Assembly: GCF_003143515.1 (NCBI RefSeq)
Contig: NZ_CP029343.1
Span: 186,001-250,000, forward strand
Source: Massilia oculi
GTDB taxonomy: Bacteria > Pseudomonadota > Gammaproteobacteria > Burkholderiales > Burkholderiaceae_D
DNA length: 64,000 bases
Direction of reading: 5' to 3'
How positions within the stretch are numbered: position 1 is the first letter of the stretch; each line of letters begins with the position of its first letter. The position numbers were made by a program, and so were the translations under genes. Below, in pieces: positions 27,167 to 36,277 of the stretch. The notes below the pieces were generated by a model, which was given only the letters and a program-made list of their open reading frames with translations, did not search any database and was not told the origin of the DNA.

Positions 27167-27829
27167 TCAGCGGGCAGCCGCAGTGAGTTCCCTGGCCAGT
27201 TCGTCGCGTCCCGCCTGCTTGGCGATCCGGGCTGCGGTGTGGCCTTCCGTATTCTTCAGCGCGGTGTTGGCGCCGCGGGCGACCAGCAGCCGCGCCGTCG
27301 TGTCCTTCCCTTCGCGCGCCGCCATCATCAACGGCGTGAAGGCGCCGCTGGGTCGCGGCGACACGGCGTCGAGCTGGGCGCCGTGATCGATCAGCAATTG
27401 CGCGATCTTGTCGTCGCCGCTGGCGGCGGCATAGTGCAGCGCGGTCCAGCCCGGCTGGTTGACCTTGGCCCCTTTTTTCAGCAGCGCGCGGACGACCTCT
27501 TCATCGCGCTTGAAGGCGGCCATCATCAGCGCCGTATTGCCGTTGACCGCCTTGCGCTCGAGGTCGGTGCCCGGGTGGCGCAGCAGCTCGAGGATCACCT
27601 CGCGCGCGCCTTCGCGGATCGCCAGCACCAGGGCCGGCTCGCCGCCCAGGGGATTGAGCTCGTTGGCATTGACGACCGCGCCGACCATCTTGCGCACCGT
27701 ACCCGCGTCATCCATCTGCACGGCGCGGAAGAAGGACGTCACCTGCTGGGGTGTTGGCGGTAGGGCCGCGTGGGCGCCGGCGACTGCGGCGAACAGCAAA
27801 CTGGTGGCAAGCAAGCGGCGGATCGGCAC
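27167..27829 (-). CDS. Exported ankyrin-repeat protein
   Basis: The protein is 220 residues with a signal peptide (LLATSLLFAAVAGAHA) and about four ankyrin repeats: NGNTALMMAAFKRDEEVVRA, GWTALHYAAASGDDKIAQLL, AFTPLMMAAREGKDTTARLL and EGHTAARIAKQAGRDELARE. Ankyrin repeats bind proteins; the partner is unknown and the location is probably periplasmic. Its start is only three bases after the TatD gene stop, so the two are surely co-transcribed. A tatD-ankyrin pair is common in related beta-proteobacteria. Confidence 0.88.
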   Translation of the reverse strand: MPIRRLLATSLLFAAVAGAHAALPPTPQQVTSFFRAVQMDDAGTVRKMVGAVVNANELNPLGGEPALVLAIREGAREVILELLRHPGTDLERKAVNGNTALMMAAFKRDEEVVRALLKKGAKVNQPGWTALHYAAASGDDKIAQLLIDHGAQLDAVSPRPSGAFTPLMMAAREGKDTTARLLVARGANTALKNTEGHTAARIAKQAGRDELARELTAAAR

Positions 27830-27832
27830 GTG

Positions 27833-28615
27833 TCAGCTCCTGGCGGTCTGGAACAAGTTGAAGAAATTCTCGCTGGTGCGGTCGGCAACCTCGCGCAGCG
27901 AGACGCCCTTGAGCGTGGCGATGTACTCCGCCACGTGGGCTACATAGCCCGGCTCGTTCATCCTGCCGCGGAACGGCACCGGCGCGAGATACGGCGAATC
28001 GGTCTCGATCAGCATGCGCTCGAGCGGCACGGCTTGCGCCACCGCCTGCAGTTCCTTGGCGCTCTTGAACGTGACGATGCCCGAGAACGAGATATAGAAG
28101 CCCTGGGCCATGGCGGCTTGGGCCACGGCCAGCGATTCGGTGAAGCAGTGCATGACGCCGGCCACGCCACCGGCGTCCGTGCCGGCGCCCTCTTCCTTCA
28201 TCAGGCGGATCGTGTCGTCGCTGGCGGCGCGCGTGTGGATGATCAGGGGCTTGCGGGTTTCGCGCGAGGCGCGGATGTGGACACGGAAGCGCTCGCGCTG
28301 CCATTCCAGGTCGCCTTCGAGACGGTAATAGTCCAGGCCGGTTTCGCCGATGGCGACGATCTTCGGGTGGTTGGCCAGCTCGACCAGTTGCTGCACGGTC
28401 GGCTCCGGCGTGTCTTCATAGTCGGGATGGACGCCGACCGAGGCGAAGATATGGGGATGCTGCTCGGCCAGGGCGAGCACCTGCGGGAAGTCCGGCAGGT
28501 CGACCGACACGCACAGGGCGTGCGTCACCTTGTTCTCGGCCATCCTGGCCAGGACTTCGGGCATGCGGGCTGCCAGTTCCGGGAAATTGATGTGGCAATG
28601 GGAATCGATATACAT
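27833..28615 (-). CDS. TatD-family metal-dependent hydrolase (YcfH-like)
   Basis: The protein is 260 residues with the TatD metal ligands: DSHCHINFPEL at the N-terminus, Glu in VAIGETGLDYYRLEGD, His in PLIIHTRAA, His in GVMHCFTES and Asp in LIETDSPYLAPVPFRGR-type end. The family are DNases or other phosphohydrolases. The start at 28615 (MYIDSHCH) is chosen because the motif normally begins the protein; the longer start at 28660 adds unrelated residues. In relatives this gene follows mltG-tmk-holB-pilZ directly. Here a GNAT gene and a secreted-protein gene lie between. Confidence 0.9.
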   Translation of the reverse strand: MYIDSHCHINFPELAARMPEVLARMAENKVTHALCVSVDLPDFPQVLALAEQHPHIFASVGVHPDYEDTPEPTVQQLVELANHPKIVAIGETGLDYYRLEGDLEWQRERFRVHIRASRETRKPLIIHTRAASDDTIRLMKEEGAGTDAGGVAGVMHCFTESLAVAQAAMAQGFYISFSGIVTFKSAKELQAVAQAVPLERMLIETDSPYLAPVPFRGRMNEPGYVAHVAEYIATLKGVSLREVADRTSENFFNLFQTARS

Positions 28616-28881
28616 CCCGCCATTGTAAAGGCAGGCGGCGGGGAGTGCCATGCGGGCCACTTACCGGACAGAAACGTCAATCTCCCTCCGGGGTAGCGTT
28701 CGCAATGTGGCAAACCGGCGGCGCGCGCGCGCTGGAATCCGGTGGCAGACACTGAACGACGGATGCGTATCCGTGAATAAATTACAACAACGTAAAAAGA
28801 TTGAATCGTGCGCGCAACAAAATTCGTCGCTTAACTTAGTATGTGCCATATCATTTTTTTAACAGCCAAGGAAATTTTGCA

Positions 28882-29379
28882 ATGACGAGTGTTTCAATCC
28901 GCCTCCTGTCCAGCCTGGTCCTGATGGCCGCTTCGTACTCGGCCTCGGCCGGCCCGACCGTGGTCAGGGCGCTTGAAGTCAAAGGCGTATTCACTGAAAA
29001 AGTCGGTCCCGCGCCGCAATGTGCGTCCACCCTCGGCGGCAAGCTCGCTGGCCACGGTGAGACGGCCGAAGGAACGCCAGTCGCGTTCGTCGGTGGGGAT
29101 TGCTTCGCCCAGTCTGGCACGACATTCACCTTCAGTAACGGCAAGTTCATCCTGCTGTTTCCGAACGGCGACCAGATCTTCGCCAACTATGGCGGCCAGT
29201 TCCTTCCTACCGGCGCAGGCACTGCCTACGTCATGAACGGCGGCACCTTCACCATCACCGGCGGCTCCGGCACCTATGCTCGCGCAACCGGCGGCGGCTA
29301 TTTGAGCGGCACCGAAGACCTGTCCACCGGCGCCGGCACGATTGCGTTATCGGGTCGCGTTTCCTACAAGCCGAAGTGA
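28882..29379 (+). CDS. Secreted protein, possible allene-oxide-cyclase-like barrel
   Basis: The protein is 165 residues with a clear signal peptide (SSLVLMAASYSASA, cut before GPT). The mature part is rich in Gly, Thr and beta-strand patterns, with two Cys (QCASTLGG and GGDCFAQSG) that may pair. It contains GGTFTITGGSGTYARATGGG, a pattern seen in dirigent/allene-oxide-cyclase-type barrels that bind small lipophilic ligands. That fold assignment is tentative. AAGGAAA lies about eight bases before the ATG. It is transcribed against the genes on both sides and ends at a shared terminator, so it is a single-gene unit, probably inserted within an otherwise conserved housekeeping order. Confidence 0.7.
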   Translation: MTSVSIRLLSSLVLMAASYSASAGPTVVRALEVKGVFTEKVGPAPQCASTLGGKLAGHGETAEGTPVAFVGGDCFAQSGTTFTFSNGKFILLFPNGDQIFANYGGQFLPTGAGTAYVMNGGTFTITGGSGTYARATGGGYLSGTEDLSTGAGTIALSGRVSYKPK

Positions 29380-29433
29380 TTGCTGAAATAGCGCCAGGCC
29401 GCGCTGCCACGGCGTTGTAACGGCCCAAAGAAA

Positions 29434-29459
29434 AAAGAGCGGGATGTATCCCGCTCTTT
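29434..29459. terminator. Bidirectional rho-independent terminator
   Basis: A 12-bp perfect stem (AAAGAGCGGGAT with its complement) has a two-base centre GT as written, with A residues on the left and T residues on the right. It serves the secreted-protein gene on the plus strand and the GNAT gene (stop at 29465) on the minus strand. Confidence 0.8.
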
Positions 29460-29464
29460 CTACA

Positions 29465-29986
29465 TCAGTCTCCGACGCGCTTGCCCAGAATGATCAGGTC
29501 GCGCTCGATCCCGTCGAGGTTGGCCACGCGCGGGAAATTAGCCCAGGTCTCAAAGCCATACTTGCGGAACAGCGCCAGGCTAGGCTGGTTGTGGCCAAAG
29601 ATAAAGCCCAGCAAGGTATGCACCTTGACCTCGGGCGCGAACGCCATCGCGAGTTCCAGGCAGTAGCGCCCCAGACCCTTGCCACGCGCGCTTTCGGCGA
29701 TATAGATCGACACCTCGGCTGTGCCCGAATAAGCCGGACGGCCATAGAAGTTCGAGTACGACAGCCAGCCCAGCACGTCGGGATGCTCGCGCTTGTCCTC
29801 GGCATCGTGGATCACCCACAGCGGACGCCGATCGGGTGTATGGTCATTGAACCAGCCCACGCGCGACTCGACCGTAATAGGTTCGGTGTCGGCAGTGACT
29901 TCGCGCGAAGCGATGGTGGAATTGTAGATGTCGACGATGACCGGCAGGTCGTCGCGTCGGGCCAGGCGATGGACGTAGGATGGCAT
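29465..29986 (-). CDS. GNAT N-acetyltransferase, phosphinothricin-acetyltransferase-like
   Basis: The protein is 173 residues: N-terminal RLARRDDLPVIVDIYNSTIA, then RVGWFNDHTPDRRPLWV, the acetyl-CoA site EVSIYIAESARGKGLGRYCL (Q/R-x-x-G-x-G/A form) and a C-terminal NQPSLALFRKYGFETWANFP. This order is that of the Pat/Bar/YncA group, whose members acetylate amino compounds such as methionine sulfone or phosphinothricin. It is cytoplasmic. It starts 16 bp after the PilZ gene stop and is last in the mltG operon, before a strong terminator. The natural substrate is unknown. Confidence 0.85.
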   Translation of the reverse strand: MPSYVHRLARRDDLPVIVDIYNSTIASREVTADTEPITVESRVGWFNDHTPDRRPLWVIHDAEDKREHPDVLGWLSYSNFYGRPAYSGTAEVSIYIAESARGKGLGRYCLELAMAFAPEVKVHTLLGFIFGHNQPSLALFRKYGFETWANFPRVANLDGIERDLIILGKRVGD

Positions 29987-30002
29987 GAAACGGAGGTGGT
30001 GG

Positions 30003-30380
30003 TTACAGGGTATGGGTGGCGCGCGACGACCGCAGCGCCGCGCCGAGGATCTCTTCGATCCGGGCCTTGGCGCGCTGTCCGGCCTCGTCGGCCGGGAAGT
30101 GCACGCCGATGCCTTGCGCCTTGTTGTTATTGGCGCCGCTCGGGGTGATCCAGGCCACGGTGCCGGCGATCGGGTATTTGTTCGGATCGTCCATCAGCGC
30201 CAGGATCAGGTAGATCTCGTCGCCGATCTTGTAAGGTTTGTTGGTGGGCACGAACATGCCGCCGTTCTTCAGGAACGGCATGTAGGCCGCGTACAGCGCC
30301 GCCTTTTCCTTGATCGCCAGCGACAGCACCGAAGGCCGCGGGGCCTGGGCTGCGTTCGTCTCTGGCTGGGTGACGCTCAT
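30003..30380 (-). CDS. pilZ: PilZ-domain type IV pilus assembly protein
   Basis: The protein is 125 residues and contains GGMFVPTNKPYKIGDEIYLI, LPITG-like IAGTVAWITPSGANNNKAQG and IGVHFPADEAG, which is PilZ of Pseudomonas/Xanthomonas type. These lack the RxxxR arm that binds cyclic-di-GMP and act in type IV pilus assembly through PilB and FimX. I see no RxxxR here either. AAGGA lies about six bases before the ATG at 30380. The upstream extension to 30470 lies in the holB coding sequence. Gap to holB is 10 bp; holB-pilZ adjacency is typical. Confidence 0.88.
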   Translation of the reverse strand: MSVTQPETNAAQAPRPSVLSLAIKEKAALYAAYMPFLKNGGMFVPTNKPYKIGDEIYLILALMDDPNKYPIAGTVAWITPSGANNNKAQGIGVHFPADEAGQRAKARIEEILGAALRSSRATHTL

Positions 30381-30390
30381 CGTGGTCCTT

Positions 30391-31407
30391 TCATGTGCAG
30401 CACGCAGTGTACTCAAGCAGCATATCTTCGACAAACAATTTTGCCGACAAAGGATGATCCGCCACAGCACGGCGCTCGTTCACCGCCTTGATGACCCGTA
30501 GAAGGCCCGGCGTCTGGACGCGGCCGGCCAGCGCCGCCAGCTCCTTCCGGTAGCGCGGGTAGTAGCGGATATTGCCAGACAACTTGTACGAAAACACATC
30601 GTACAGCCAGCGCTGGGTCCACGACACCAGGGCCGGCAGCTCGGCCTTGGCCAGCTTCTCGGCGGCGCGCAGCTCAGAATCCGGCGCCGGCCGCGCCAGG
30701 AATTGCAGCAGCGCCTCCATATCGTCGCGGCTGCCGTTGGTCGACTCGGCCAGGGCCGCCAGCGGGGCGCCTCCCTGCTCGCGCAGCCAGCTGTCGGCGT
30801 CCGGCACGCCCTGCTCCTTGAGCCAGGCCAGGGCCTCGTCGTGCGACGGCGTCGGCAGCGCGAACTTGCGGCAGCGCGACAGGATCGTCGGCAACAGACG
30901 GTCGAGGCTGTTGGACGACAGCAGGAACACGGTTCCCGGCGGCGGTTCCTCCAGGGTCTTGAGCAGCGCATTCGAGGCCGGCATGTTCAACGCCTCGGCC
31001 GGATACAGCACCACTACCCGCAAGCCCTGGCGGTGGGTCGAGATGTTCATGAAGTCCGACAAGTTGCGGATCTGCTCGATCTTGATCTCTTTCGATGGCG
31101 CCTTGGCCGACTTCGACTTGCCGCCCGCCTCGCCCTCCTCGCCCTCGGCCGGCAAGTCGTCTTCGAGCGCCTCGGGCCGCACGCGGCGGTAATCCGGATG
31201 GTTGTGCTGCACGAACCAGCCGCAGGACGCGCAGGCGCCGCAGGCGTGGCCGTCGGGCTGCGGGTTCTCGCACAGCAGGGCCTGGGCGAAGGTCTCGATG
31301 AAACCGGCCTTGCCGGTGCCGGCCGGGCCATGGAACAGGATCGCGTGCGGCATGCGCGCGCGCATCTGCTGCAGCTGGGACCAGGCAGCCCCTTGCCACG
31401 GGTACAT
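30391..31407 (-). CDS. holB: DNA polymerase III subunit delta'
   Basis: The protein is 338 residues. It starts MYPWQGAAWSQLQQMRARMP, has a P-loop-like FHGPAGTGKAGF (the usual Ser/Thr after Lys is Ala, so ATP binding is doubtful, as known for delta'), zinc-binding Cys in HACGACASCGW with the earlier Cys in LLCENPQP, then NALLKTLEEPPPGTVFLL and the SRC motif in ILSRCRKFALP. Delta' is part of the clamp loader. An Ala/Glu/Lys-rich insertion (EGEEGEAGGKSKSAKAPSKE) follows the zinc region. The ATG is two bases after the tmk stop, indicating coupling. Confidence 0.93.
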   Translation of the reverse strand: MYPWQGAAWSQLQQMRARMPHAILFHGPAGTGKAGFIETFAQALLCENPQPDGHACGACASCGWFVQHNHPDYRRVRPEALEDDLPAEGEEGEAGGKSKSAKAPSKEIKIEQIRNLSDFMNISTHRQGLRVVVLYPAEALNMPASNALLKTLEEPPPGTVFLLSSNSLDRLLPTILSRCRKFALPTPSHDEALAWLKEQGVPDADSWLREQGGAPLAALAESTNGSRDDMEALLQFLARPAPDSELRAAEKLAKAELPALVSWTQRWLYDVFSYKLSGNIRYYPRYRKELAALAGRVQTPGLLRVIKAVNERRAVADHPLSAKLFVEDMLLEYTACCT

Positions 31408-31409
31408 CG

Positions 31410-32018
31410 TCACAGCAGTTTCTCCAGAACGTGGGCCAGGCTGGCCTGGATATCGGCAATGCTCCCGGTCGAGTCGACCACGACGAAACGCCCGGGGAAT
31501 TGCTCCGCGCGGCGCAGGTATTCGGCGCGGCATTTCGCGAAGAAGTCGGCCTGCTCGCGCTCGAACTTATCGAGCGTGCGCGTCGCGTCCAGGCGCTGGC
31601 GCGCCACCTCGAGCGGCACGTCGAACAGCAAGGTCAGGTCGGGTTGCAGCTCGGGATGCACCCAGGCCTCCAGCGCTTCCATCTTGGCGCGCGGCAGGCC
31701 GCGGCCGCCGCTCTGATAGGCGAAGCTGGCATCGGTGAAACGGTCGGACAGCACCCACTTGCCCGCAGCCAGATTGGGCGCGATCACTTGTGCGATGTGC
31801 TCGCGCCGGCTGGCGAACATCAGCAATGCCTCGGTTTCCAGGTGCATCTTTTCGTGCAACAGCAAGTCGCGCAGCTTTTCGCCGAGCGGGGTGCCGCCCG
31901 GTTCGCGCGACGAGACAATCTGCTTGCCGCGCGATGCCAGGTAATCGGTGACGAAGCCGATGTGGGTCGATTTGCCGGCCCCGTCGATGCCTTCGAATGT
32001 AATGAACTTGCCCTGCAT
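31410..32018 (-). CDS. tmk: Thymidylate kinase
   Basis: The protein is 202 residues with P-loop [11 protein letters not shown], the dTMP-binding [36 protein letters not shown] and a lid region containing [12 protein letters not shown]. It converts dTMP to dTDP with ATP in the cytoplasm. The gene is 17 bp after mltG and two bases before holB, the conserved order in proteobacteria. Confidence 0.96.
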   Translation of the reverse strand: MQGKFITFEGIDGAGKSTHIGFVTDYLASRGKQIVSSREPGGTPLGEKLRDLLLHEKMHLETEALLMFASRREHIAQVIAPNLAAGKWVLSDRFTDASFAYQSGGRGLPRAKMEALEAWVHPELQPDLTLLFDVPLEVARQRLDATRTLDKFEREQADFFAKCRAEYLRRAEQFPGRFVVVDSTGSIADIQASLAHVLEKLL

Positions 32019-32035
32019 GTGCTGCCTTGCTTCTG

Positions 32036-33055
32036 TTAGTGGGATTCGGTGAGCGGGCCGTTGGTGATGCCACGCTGGAAACGGTTGACCGCCCGGTTAT
32101 GGTCCAGCAGGTTGTCCGAGAAGTGGCTGGTGCCATCGCCGCGCGCCACGAAATACAGCGCCGGGGTCTCGGCCGGCGCGAGCGCCGCGTTCAGCGACTG
32201 CAAACCGGGCAGCGCGATCGGCGTCGGCGGCAGCCCGCCGCGCGTATAGGTATTGTAAGGGGTATCGGTCAGCAGGTCCTTCTTGCGGATCTGGCCCGCA
32301 TAGGCTTCGCCCATGCCGTAGATGACGGTCGGGTCGGTCTGCAGCAGCATGCCGGTGCGCAGGCGATTGACGAACACGCCGGCGATCATGTTGCGCTCGC
32401 TCTTCTGGCCCGTTTCCTTTTCGACGATCGAGGCCATGATCAGGGCCTCGTACGGCGTCTTGTACGGCAGCGCCTTGTTACGCTTTTCCCAGGCCGCATT
32501 CAGGTGATCCAGCATGGCCTGGTGCGCGCGCCGGTAGATCTCGATTTCCGACGAGCCCTTGGCGAACAGATAGGTGTCCGGGAAGAACAGGCCTTCCGGG
32601 TCCTTGAATTCGGTCGATATCTTGCCCATCAATTCCTGGTCGGTCAATTTGACCGTGTCGTGCTTGAGGCGGTCGTGCGACCCGATCGCCTGCCGCATCT
32701 GGCGGAAGGTCCAGCCTTCGATGATGACGATCGCTTCCTGCGCGAACTCGCCGCGCACCAGCTGCGTCAGCAGGCGGCGTGGACTGGTACCGGGTTTGAG
32801 TTCATAGCTGCCGGCCTTGATGCGGGCGGCGTCGCCCGTCAGGCGCGCCAGCAGTGCGAACATGGTCGGGTTGATCGGTACGCCGGCCGCCACCATCTGC
32901 TGCGCGCTCGACGCCACGCCGCTGCCGGGATTGATCGTGAATTCGATCGGCTCACCGCCGGTCGTGAGCGAGTGCTTGGCCCACCAGGAGAATCCGCCCG
33001 CGGCTGCCACCGTGACCACGACGCCGATAACGAGTAATTTTTTTATGATTGCCAT
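32036..33055 (-). CDS. mltG: Endolytic murein transglycosylase MltG
   Basis: The protein is 339 residues with one N-terminal membrane anchor ([19 protein letters not shown]), a LysM-like region and the YceG catalytic domain: [32 protein letters not shown] (catalytic Glu in VEKETG), [27 protein letters not shown] and the end [20 protein letters not shown]. MltG cuts nascent glycan strands at the inner membrane and is thought to terminate polymerisation. It is first in the mltG-tmk-holB-pilZ-GNAT operon and is divergent from ygfZ across 125 bp. Confidence 0.95.
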   Translation of the reverse strand: MAIIKKLLVIGVVVTVAAAGGFSWWAKHSLTTGGEPIEFTINPGSGVASSAQQMVAAGVPINPTMFALLARLTGDAARIKAGSYELKPGTSPRRLLTQLVRGEFAQEAIVIIEGWTFRQMRQAIGSHDRLKHDTVKLTDQELMGKISTEFKDPEGLFFPDTYLFAKGSSEIEIYRRAHQAMLDHLNAAWEKRNKALPYKTPYEALIMASIVEKETGQKSERNMIAGVFVNRLRTGMLLQTDPTVIYGMGEAYAGQIRKKDLLTDTPYNTYTRGGLPPTPIALPGLQSLNAALAPAETPALYFVARGDGTSHFSDNLLDHNRAVNRFQRGITNGPLTESH

Positions 33056-33180
33056 GTGGTGTGTGCGGGTTCAGACACGGATGCAAATGCGGATTGCGGC
33101 GCTCCCGGCGCGATTTCCCCGACAACTCTATAATGAGGCCGTAATGATAAAGCCTAATTGCCAAAATATTTCGGAATTTC

Positions 33181-34239
33181 ATGAGTAACTGGACTGATCA
33201 CCTCGCCACGCACGGCGCCCGCTTCCATCCCGACGAAGCCACCCAGGTCGAGGACTTCGGCCAGCCCCTGGATACTGACGCGCTCGCGGCCGGTTTTGTC
33301 GCCACCGTCACCGACCAGGGCCTGATCGCCGTCGCCGGCGAAGAAGCCGCGAAATTCCTGCACGCCCAGCTCACCAACGACGTCGAGCACCTGCAGCAGA
33401 CCGAGGCCCGCTTCGCTGGATTCTGCACGCCGAAAGGCCGCCTGCAGGCGAGCTTCTTGATGTGGCGCGACCTTGACGCGGTATATTTGCAGCTGCCGCG
33501 CGCGATCCAGGCGCCGCTGCAAAAACGCCTGTCGATGTTTGTGCTGCGCAGCAAAGCCAAGCTGCGCGACGCCACCGACGAAGCCCCGTTCACGGCCGTA
33601 CTCGGCCTTGGCGGCGCGAAGGCGCAGGCGGCGCTGGGGCGCTTCGTCAATATGCTCCCGACTGCACCGATGGGCAAGACTAGCGGTGAGTTCGGCACCG
33701 TGCTGCGCCTGCACGACGCCTTCGGCGCGCCACGCTATCTGTGGATCGCATCGAGCGAAAGCGCCAGCGCCGCCCTGCCGGTGTTGAAGGAAGAACTGGC
33801 CCTGGGCGGCAACCAGGCCTGGCGCCTGGCCACGATCCACGCCGGCGAGCCGCAGGTGGACGCGGCCACGCAGGAACAGTTCGTGCCGCAGATGGTCAAC
33901 CTCGAGCTGCTGGGCGGCGTCAATTTCAAGAAGGGCTGCTATCCGGGCCAGGAAATCGTCGCGCGCACCAAATACCTGGGCAAGATCAAGCGCCGCACCG
34001 CACTGGCCGGCATCGAGCATGCTGCCGCCCGCGCCGGCGACGAAGTCTTCTCGGCCGCGGACCCCGATCAACCCTGCGGCATGGTGGTCAACGCCGCGCC
34101 GAACGGACGCGGCGGCGCCGATGCGCTGGTCGAGATCAAACTGGCGGCGCTGGGCGAAGAAGTGCACCTGGGCTCGGCCGCCGGCGCGCCGCTGCGCTTC
34201 CTGCCCATGCCATACAGCCTCGACGCGATCGACGACTAG
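33181..34239 (+). CDS. ygfZ: Folate-binding protein YgfZ
   Basis: The protein is 352 residues of the GcvT-like fold with the diagnostic motif KKGCYPGQEIVARTKYLGKI (the KGCYxGQE Cys-containing motif) and an N-terminal FLHAQLTNDVEHLQQTEARF. YgfZ uses tetrahydrofolate to help assembly or repair of certain iron-sulfur clusters in the cytoplasm. The start follows a weak site and is the first ATG in frame after the divergent region. It leads an operon with the DUF4936 gene (two bases later) and the NRDE gene. Confidence 0.93.
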   Translation: MSNWTDHLATHGARFHPDEATQVEDFGQPLDTDALAAGFVATVTDQGLIAVAGEEAAKFLHAQLTNDVEHLQQTEARFAGFCTPKGRLQASFLMWRDLDAVYLQLPRAIQAPLQKRLSMFVLRSKAKLRDATDEAPFTAVLGLGGAKAQAALGRFVNMLPTAPMGKTSGEFGTVLRLHDAFGAPRYLWIASSESASAALPVLKEELALGGNQAWRLATIHAGEPQVDAATQEQFVPQMVNLELLGGVNFKKGCYPGQEIVARTKYLGKIKRRTALAGIEHAAARAGDEVFSAADPDQPCGMVVNAAPNGRGGADALVEIKLAALGEEVHLGSAAGAPLRFLPMPYSLDAIDD

Positions 34240-34241
34240 CG

Positions 34242-34532
34242 ATGGTCGACCTCTACGTCTACTACAAGGTGCGCAGCGCAGACGCCGGCAAGCTGGCGCC
34301 ACTGGTGCACGCCATGGGTCGCCGCCTGGCGCAGGACGCGGGCGTGCGGGTAGCGCTCAAGCGCCGTCCCGAAGACAGGGACGGACTGCAGACCTGGATG
34401 GAAGTCTATCCGGGCGTGACCGACGCTTTCGACGCCGTCCTGGCGCAGGCGGTGCTTGACGCCGGCATCGACGCCCTGCTCGCCGGTCCGCGCCGGATCG
34501 AAATTTTCACGGACTTGCCGCCATGTGCCTGA
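34242..34532 (+). CDS. DUF4936-like protein
   Basis: The protein is 96 residues, starting MVDLYVYYKVRSADAGKLAP and containing QTWMEVYPGVTDAFDAVLAQ. The size, a small alpha/beta pattern like a ferredoxin-type dimeric barrel, and the place directly after ygfZ fit DUF4936. It starts two bases after the ygfZ stop and overlaps the next gene by ten bases, so the three are translationally linked. It is cytoplasmic. No biochemical role is known to me. Confidence 0.75.
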   Translation: MVDLYVYYKVRSADAGKLAPLVHAMGRRLAQDAGVRVALKRRPEDRDGLQTWMEVYPGVTDAFDAVLAQAVLDAGIDALLAGPRRIEIFTDLPPCA

Positions 34533-35284
34533 TCGTCTTCGCCTGGCACGTCGTTCCCGGCGCGCCAGTCATCGCGGCAGCCAACCGCGACGAATTCTAT
34601 GACCGCCCCGCCCTGCCCGCCGGCCCCTGGCCACATGCGCCGCACGTGATCGCGGGCCGCGACCTGCGCGGCGGCGGCAGCTGGATGGGCGTCTCGGTCA
34701 CCGGCCCCACCGGACCGCGCTTCGCGGCGCTGACGAATATCCGCGGACCACAAGAACGCCGGACGGACGCGCCGTCGCGCGGCGCGCTCGTGGCCGACTA
34801 CCTGCGCGGCGAGCTCGATGCGGCGGCCTATGTGGCCCAACTGGCGGCGCGCCCCGACCTGTACAACGGCTACAACCTGGTGCTGGGCGACCGCGAGACC
34901 CTGTACTGGTACTCGAACCGCGGCAAGGAAGATCCGCGCAATGGCCAGCCTTTGGCCCGCGGCCGCATCTACGGCATCTCCAACGGCCTGCTCGACACGC
35001 CCTGGCCCAAGGTGCTGCGTACCAAGGCGCAGTTCGCGAGCCTGCTGTGCCAGGGGGCGCCCGAGGACGCGTATTTCGAGATGCTGGCCGATACCACGCG
35101 CGCGCCGGACGTGCGGCTGCCCGAGACCGGCGTGCCGATCGAAATGGAGCGCATGCTGTCGCCGGTGTGCATCGAGTCGCCGGAATATGGCACGCGCACC
35201 TCGACCGTGGTCAAGCTGTACCGGGATGCGGCGCCGGAGCTGCACGAGCGGGTGGTGCAGCCGGGGGTCGTCGCCGCGGCGTGA
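34523..35284 (+). CDS. NRDE-family protein (TANGO2-like)
   Basis: The protein is 253 residues. It begins MCLIVFAWHVVPGAPVIAAA and contains the naming motif NRDEFYDRP immediately after, then GGSWMGVSVTGP, ALTNIRGP, YNGYNLVLGDRETLYWYSNR and a C-terminal EYGTRTSTVVKL-type block. The N-terminal Cys2 is typical; in Ntn-like hydrolases of this look it could be the nucleophile after Met removal, which is inference. Eukaryotic TANGO2 members are linked to haem or lipid handling. It is last in the ygfZ operon. Confidence 0.85.
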   Translation: MCLIVFAWHVVPGAPVIAAANRDEFYDRPALPAGPWPHAPHVIAGRDLRGGGSWMGVSVTGPTGPRFAALTNIRGPQERRTDAPSRGALVADYLRGELDAAAYVAQLAARPDLYNGYNLVLGDRETLYWYSNRGKEDPRNGQPLARGRIYGISNGLLDTPWPKVLRTKAQFASLLCQGAPEDAYFEMLADTTRAPDVRLPETGVPIEMERMLSPVCIESPEYGTRTSTVVKLYRDAAPELHERVVQPGVVAAA

Positions 35285-35355
35285 TTCGACGTTGCGATGA
35301 CGCGGGCGAGCCTGGTTCCCGCCAAGGCGCCCGGCGAGGGCGGGAACCCGGGTAC

Positions 35356-36261
35356 TTACCGTCGCCCCTTCATGCCGGCCTTGAGAATCTCCTTCAAATG
35401 CGGCGTCGCCGCATACGGATCCGCGGGCTGCCGTGCATGCACCAGCGCATCCATGCGCTCGGCCACCGCACCCAGCGCCTGAGGGTGCGAGAACACATAG
35501 AAACGCTCCTGGCGGATCGCGTCGAAGGTCAGTCGCGCCACGTCCGCCGCCGACACCTTGCCTGACCCGACCGCCTTTTCGGTGAGCGCCTGCGCCGCCA
35601 TCTGGCTCGCGGTCATGATTTCGTCGGTGCGCAATTCGTCCGGCCGGTGGCGGTGCGATTGCGCGATCGCGGTCGGGATGAAGTACGGGCACAGCACCGA
35701 GGCGCCGATCGGCGCATCGACCAGCTTGAGGTCGTGGTACAGGGTTTCGGTCAGCGACACCACGGCATGCTTGGACACATTGTAGATGCCCAGCGCCGGC
35801 GAATTGAGCAACCCCGCCATCGAGGCGGTGTTGACGATCCAGCCGCGATAGCCCGGGTCCTGCGCCGCGCACTCGAGCATCGCGCGCGTGAACACGCGCA
35901 CGCCGTGGATCACGCCCCACAGGTTGACACCCAGCACCCACTCCCAGTCTTCCTCGGAGTTCTCCCACACCAGGCCGCCTGCCCCCACGCCGGCATTGTT
36001 GAACACCAGATGCACCGCGCCGAAACGCGCCATCGCCGAATCGGCCAGTTCCTGCACGTGCTCGCCCTTGCGCACGTCACACACCATGGCCAGCACCTCG
36101 GTCTGCTTCGCCAGGTCATCCGCCGCCTTTTCGAGGGCCCTGGGCTGGACGTCGGCCAGCACCAGCTTCATGCCCAGGCTGGCGGCCAGGTTGGCGAATT
36201 CTCGCCCCATGCCGCTGGCGGCGCCCGTGATGACCGCAACCTTTCCGTGAAACTCGTCCAT
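35356..36261 (-). CDS. SDR-family oxidoreductase
   Basis: The protein is a 301-residue classical SDR: TGAASGMG cofactor motif, NNAGVGAGGLVWE, NTASMAGLLNSPALGIYNVS containing catalytic Ser, then YNVSK. The C-terminal tail is longer than usual (VHARQPADPYAATPHLKEIL). GGGGAGGG lies five bases before the ATG at 36261. It starts 16 bp after the second SDR gene and is the third gene of a Dabb-SDR-SDR set. Substrate unknown; a role in catabolism of a hydroxylated carbon source is conceivable from its company but not shown. Confidence 0.85.
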   Translation of the reverse strand: MDEFHGKVAVITGAASGMGREFANLAASLGMKLVLADVQPRALEKAADDLAKQTEVLAMVCDVRKGEHVQELADSAMARFGAVHLVFNNAGVGAGGLVWENSEEDWEWVLGVNLWGVIHGVRVFTRAMLECAAQDPGYRGWIVNTASMAGLLNSPALGIYNVSKHAVVSLTETLYHDLKLVDAPIGASVLCPYFIPTAIAQSHRHRPDELRTDEIMTASQMAAQALTEKAVGSGKVSAADVARLTFDAIRQERFYVFSHPQALGAVAERMDALVHARQPADPYAATPHLKEILKAGMKGRR

Positions 36262-36277
36262 CGCTGCCCTCCCCAAG

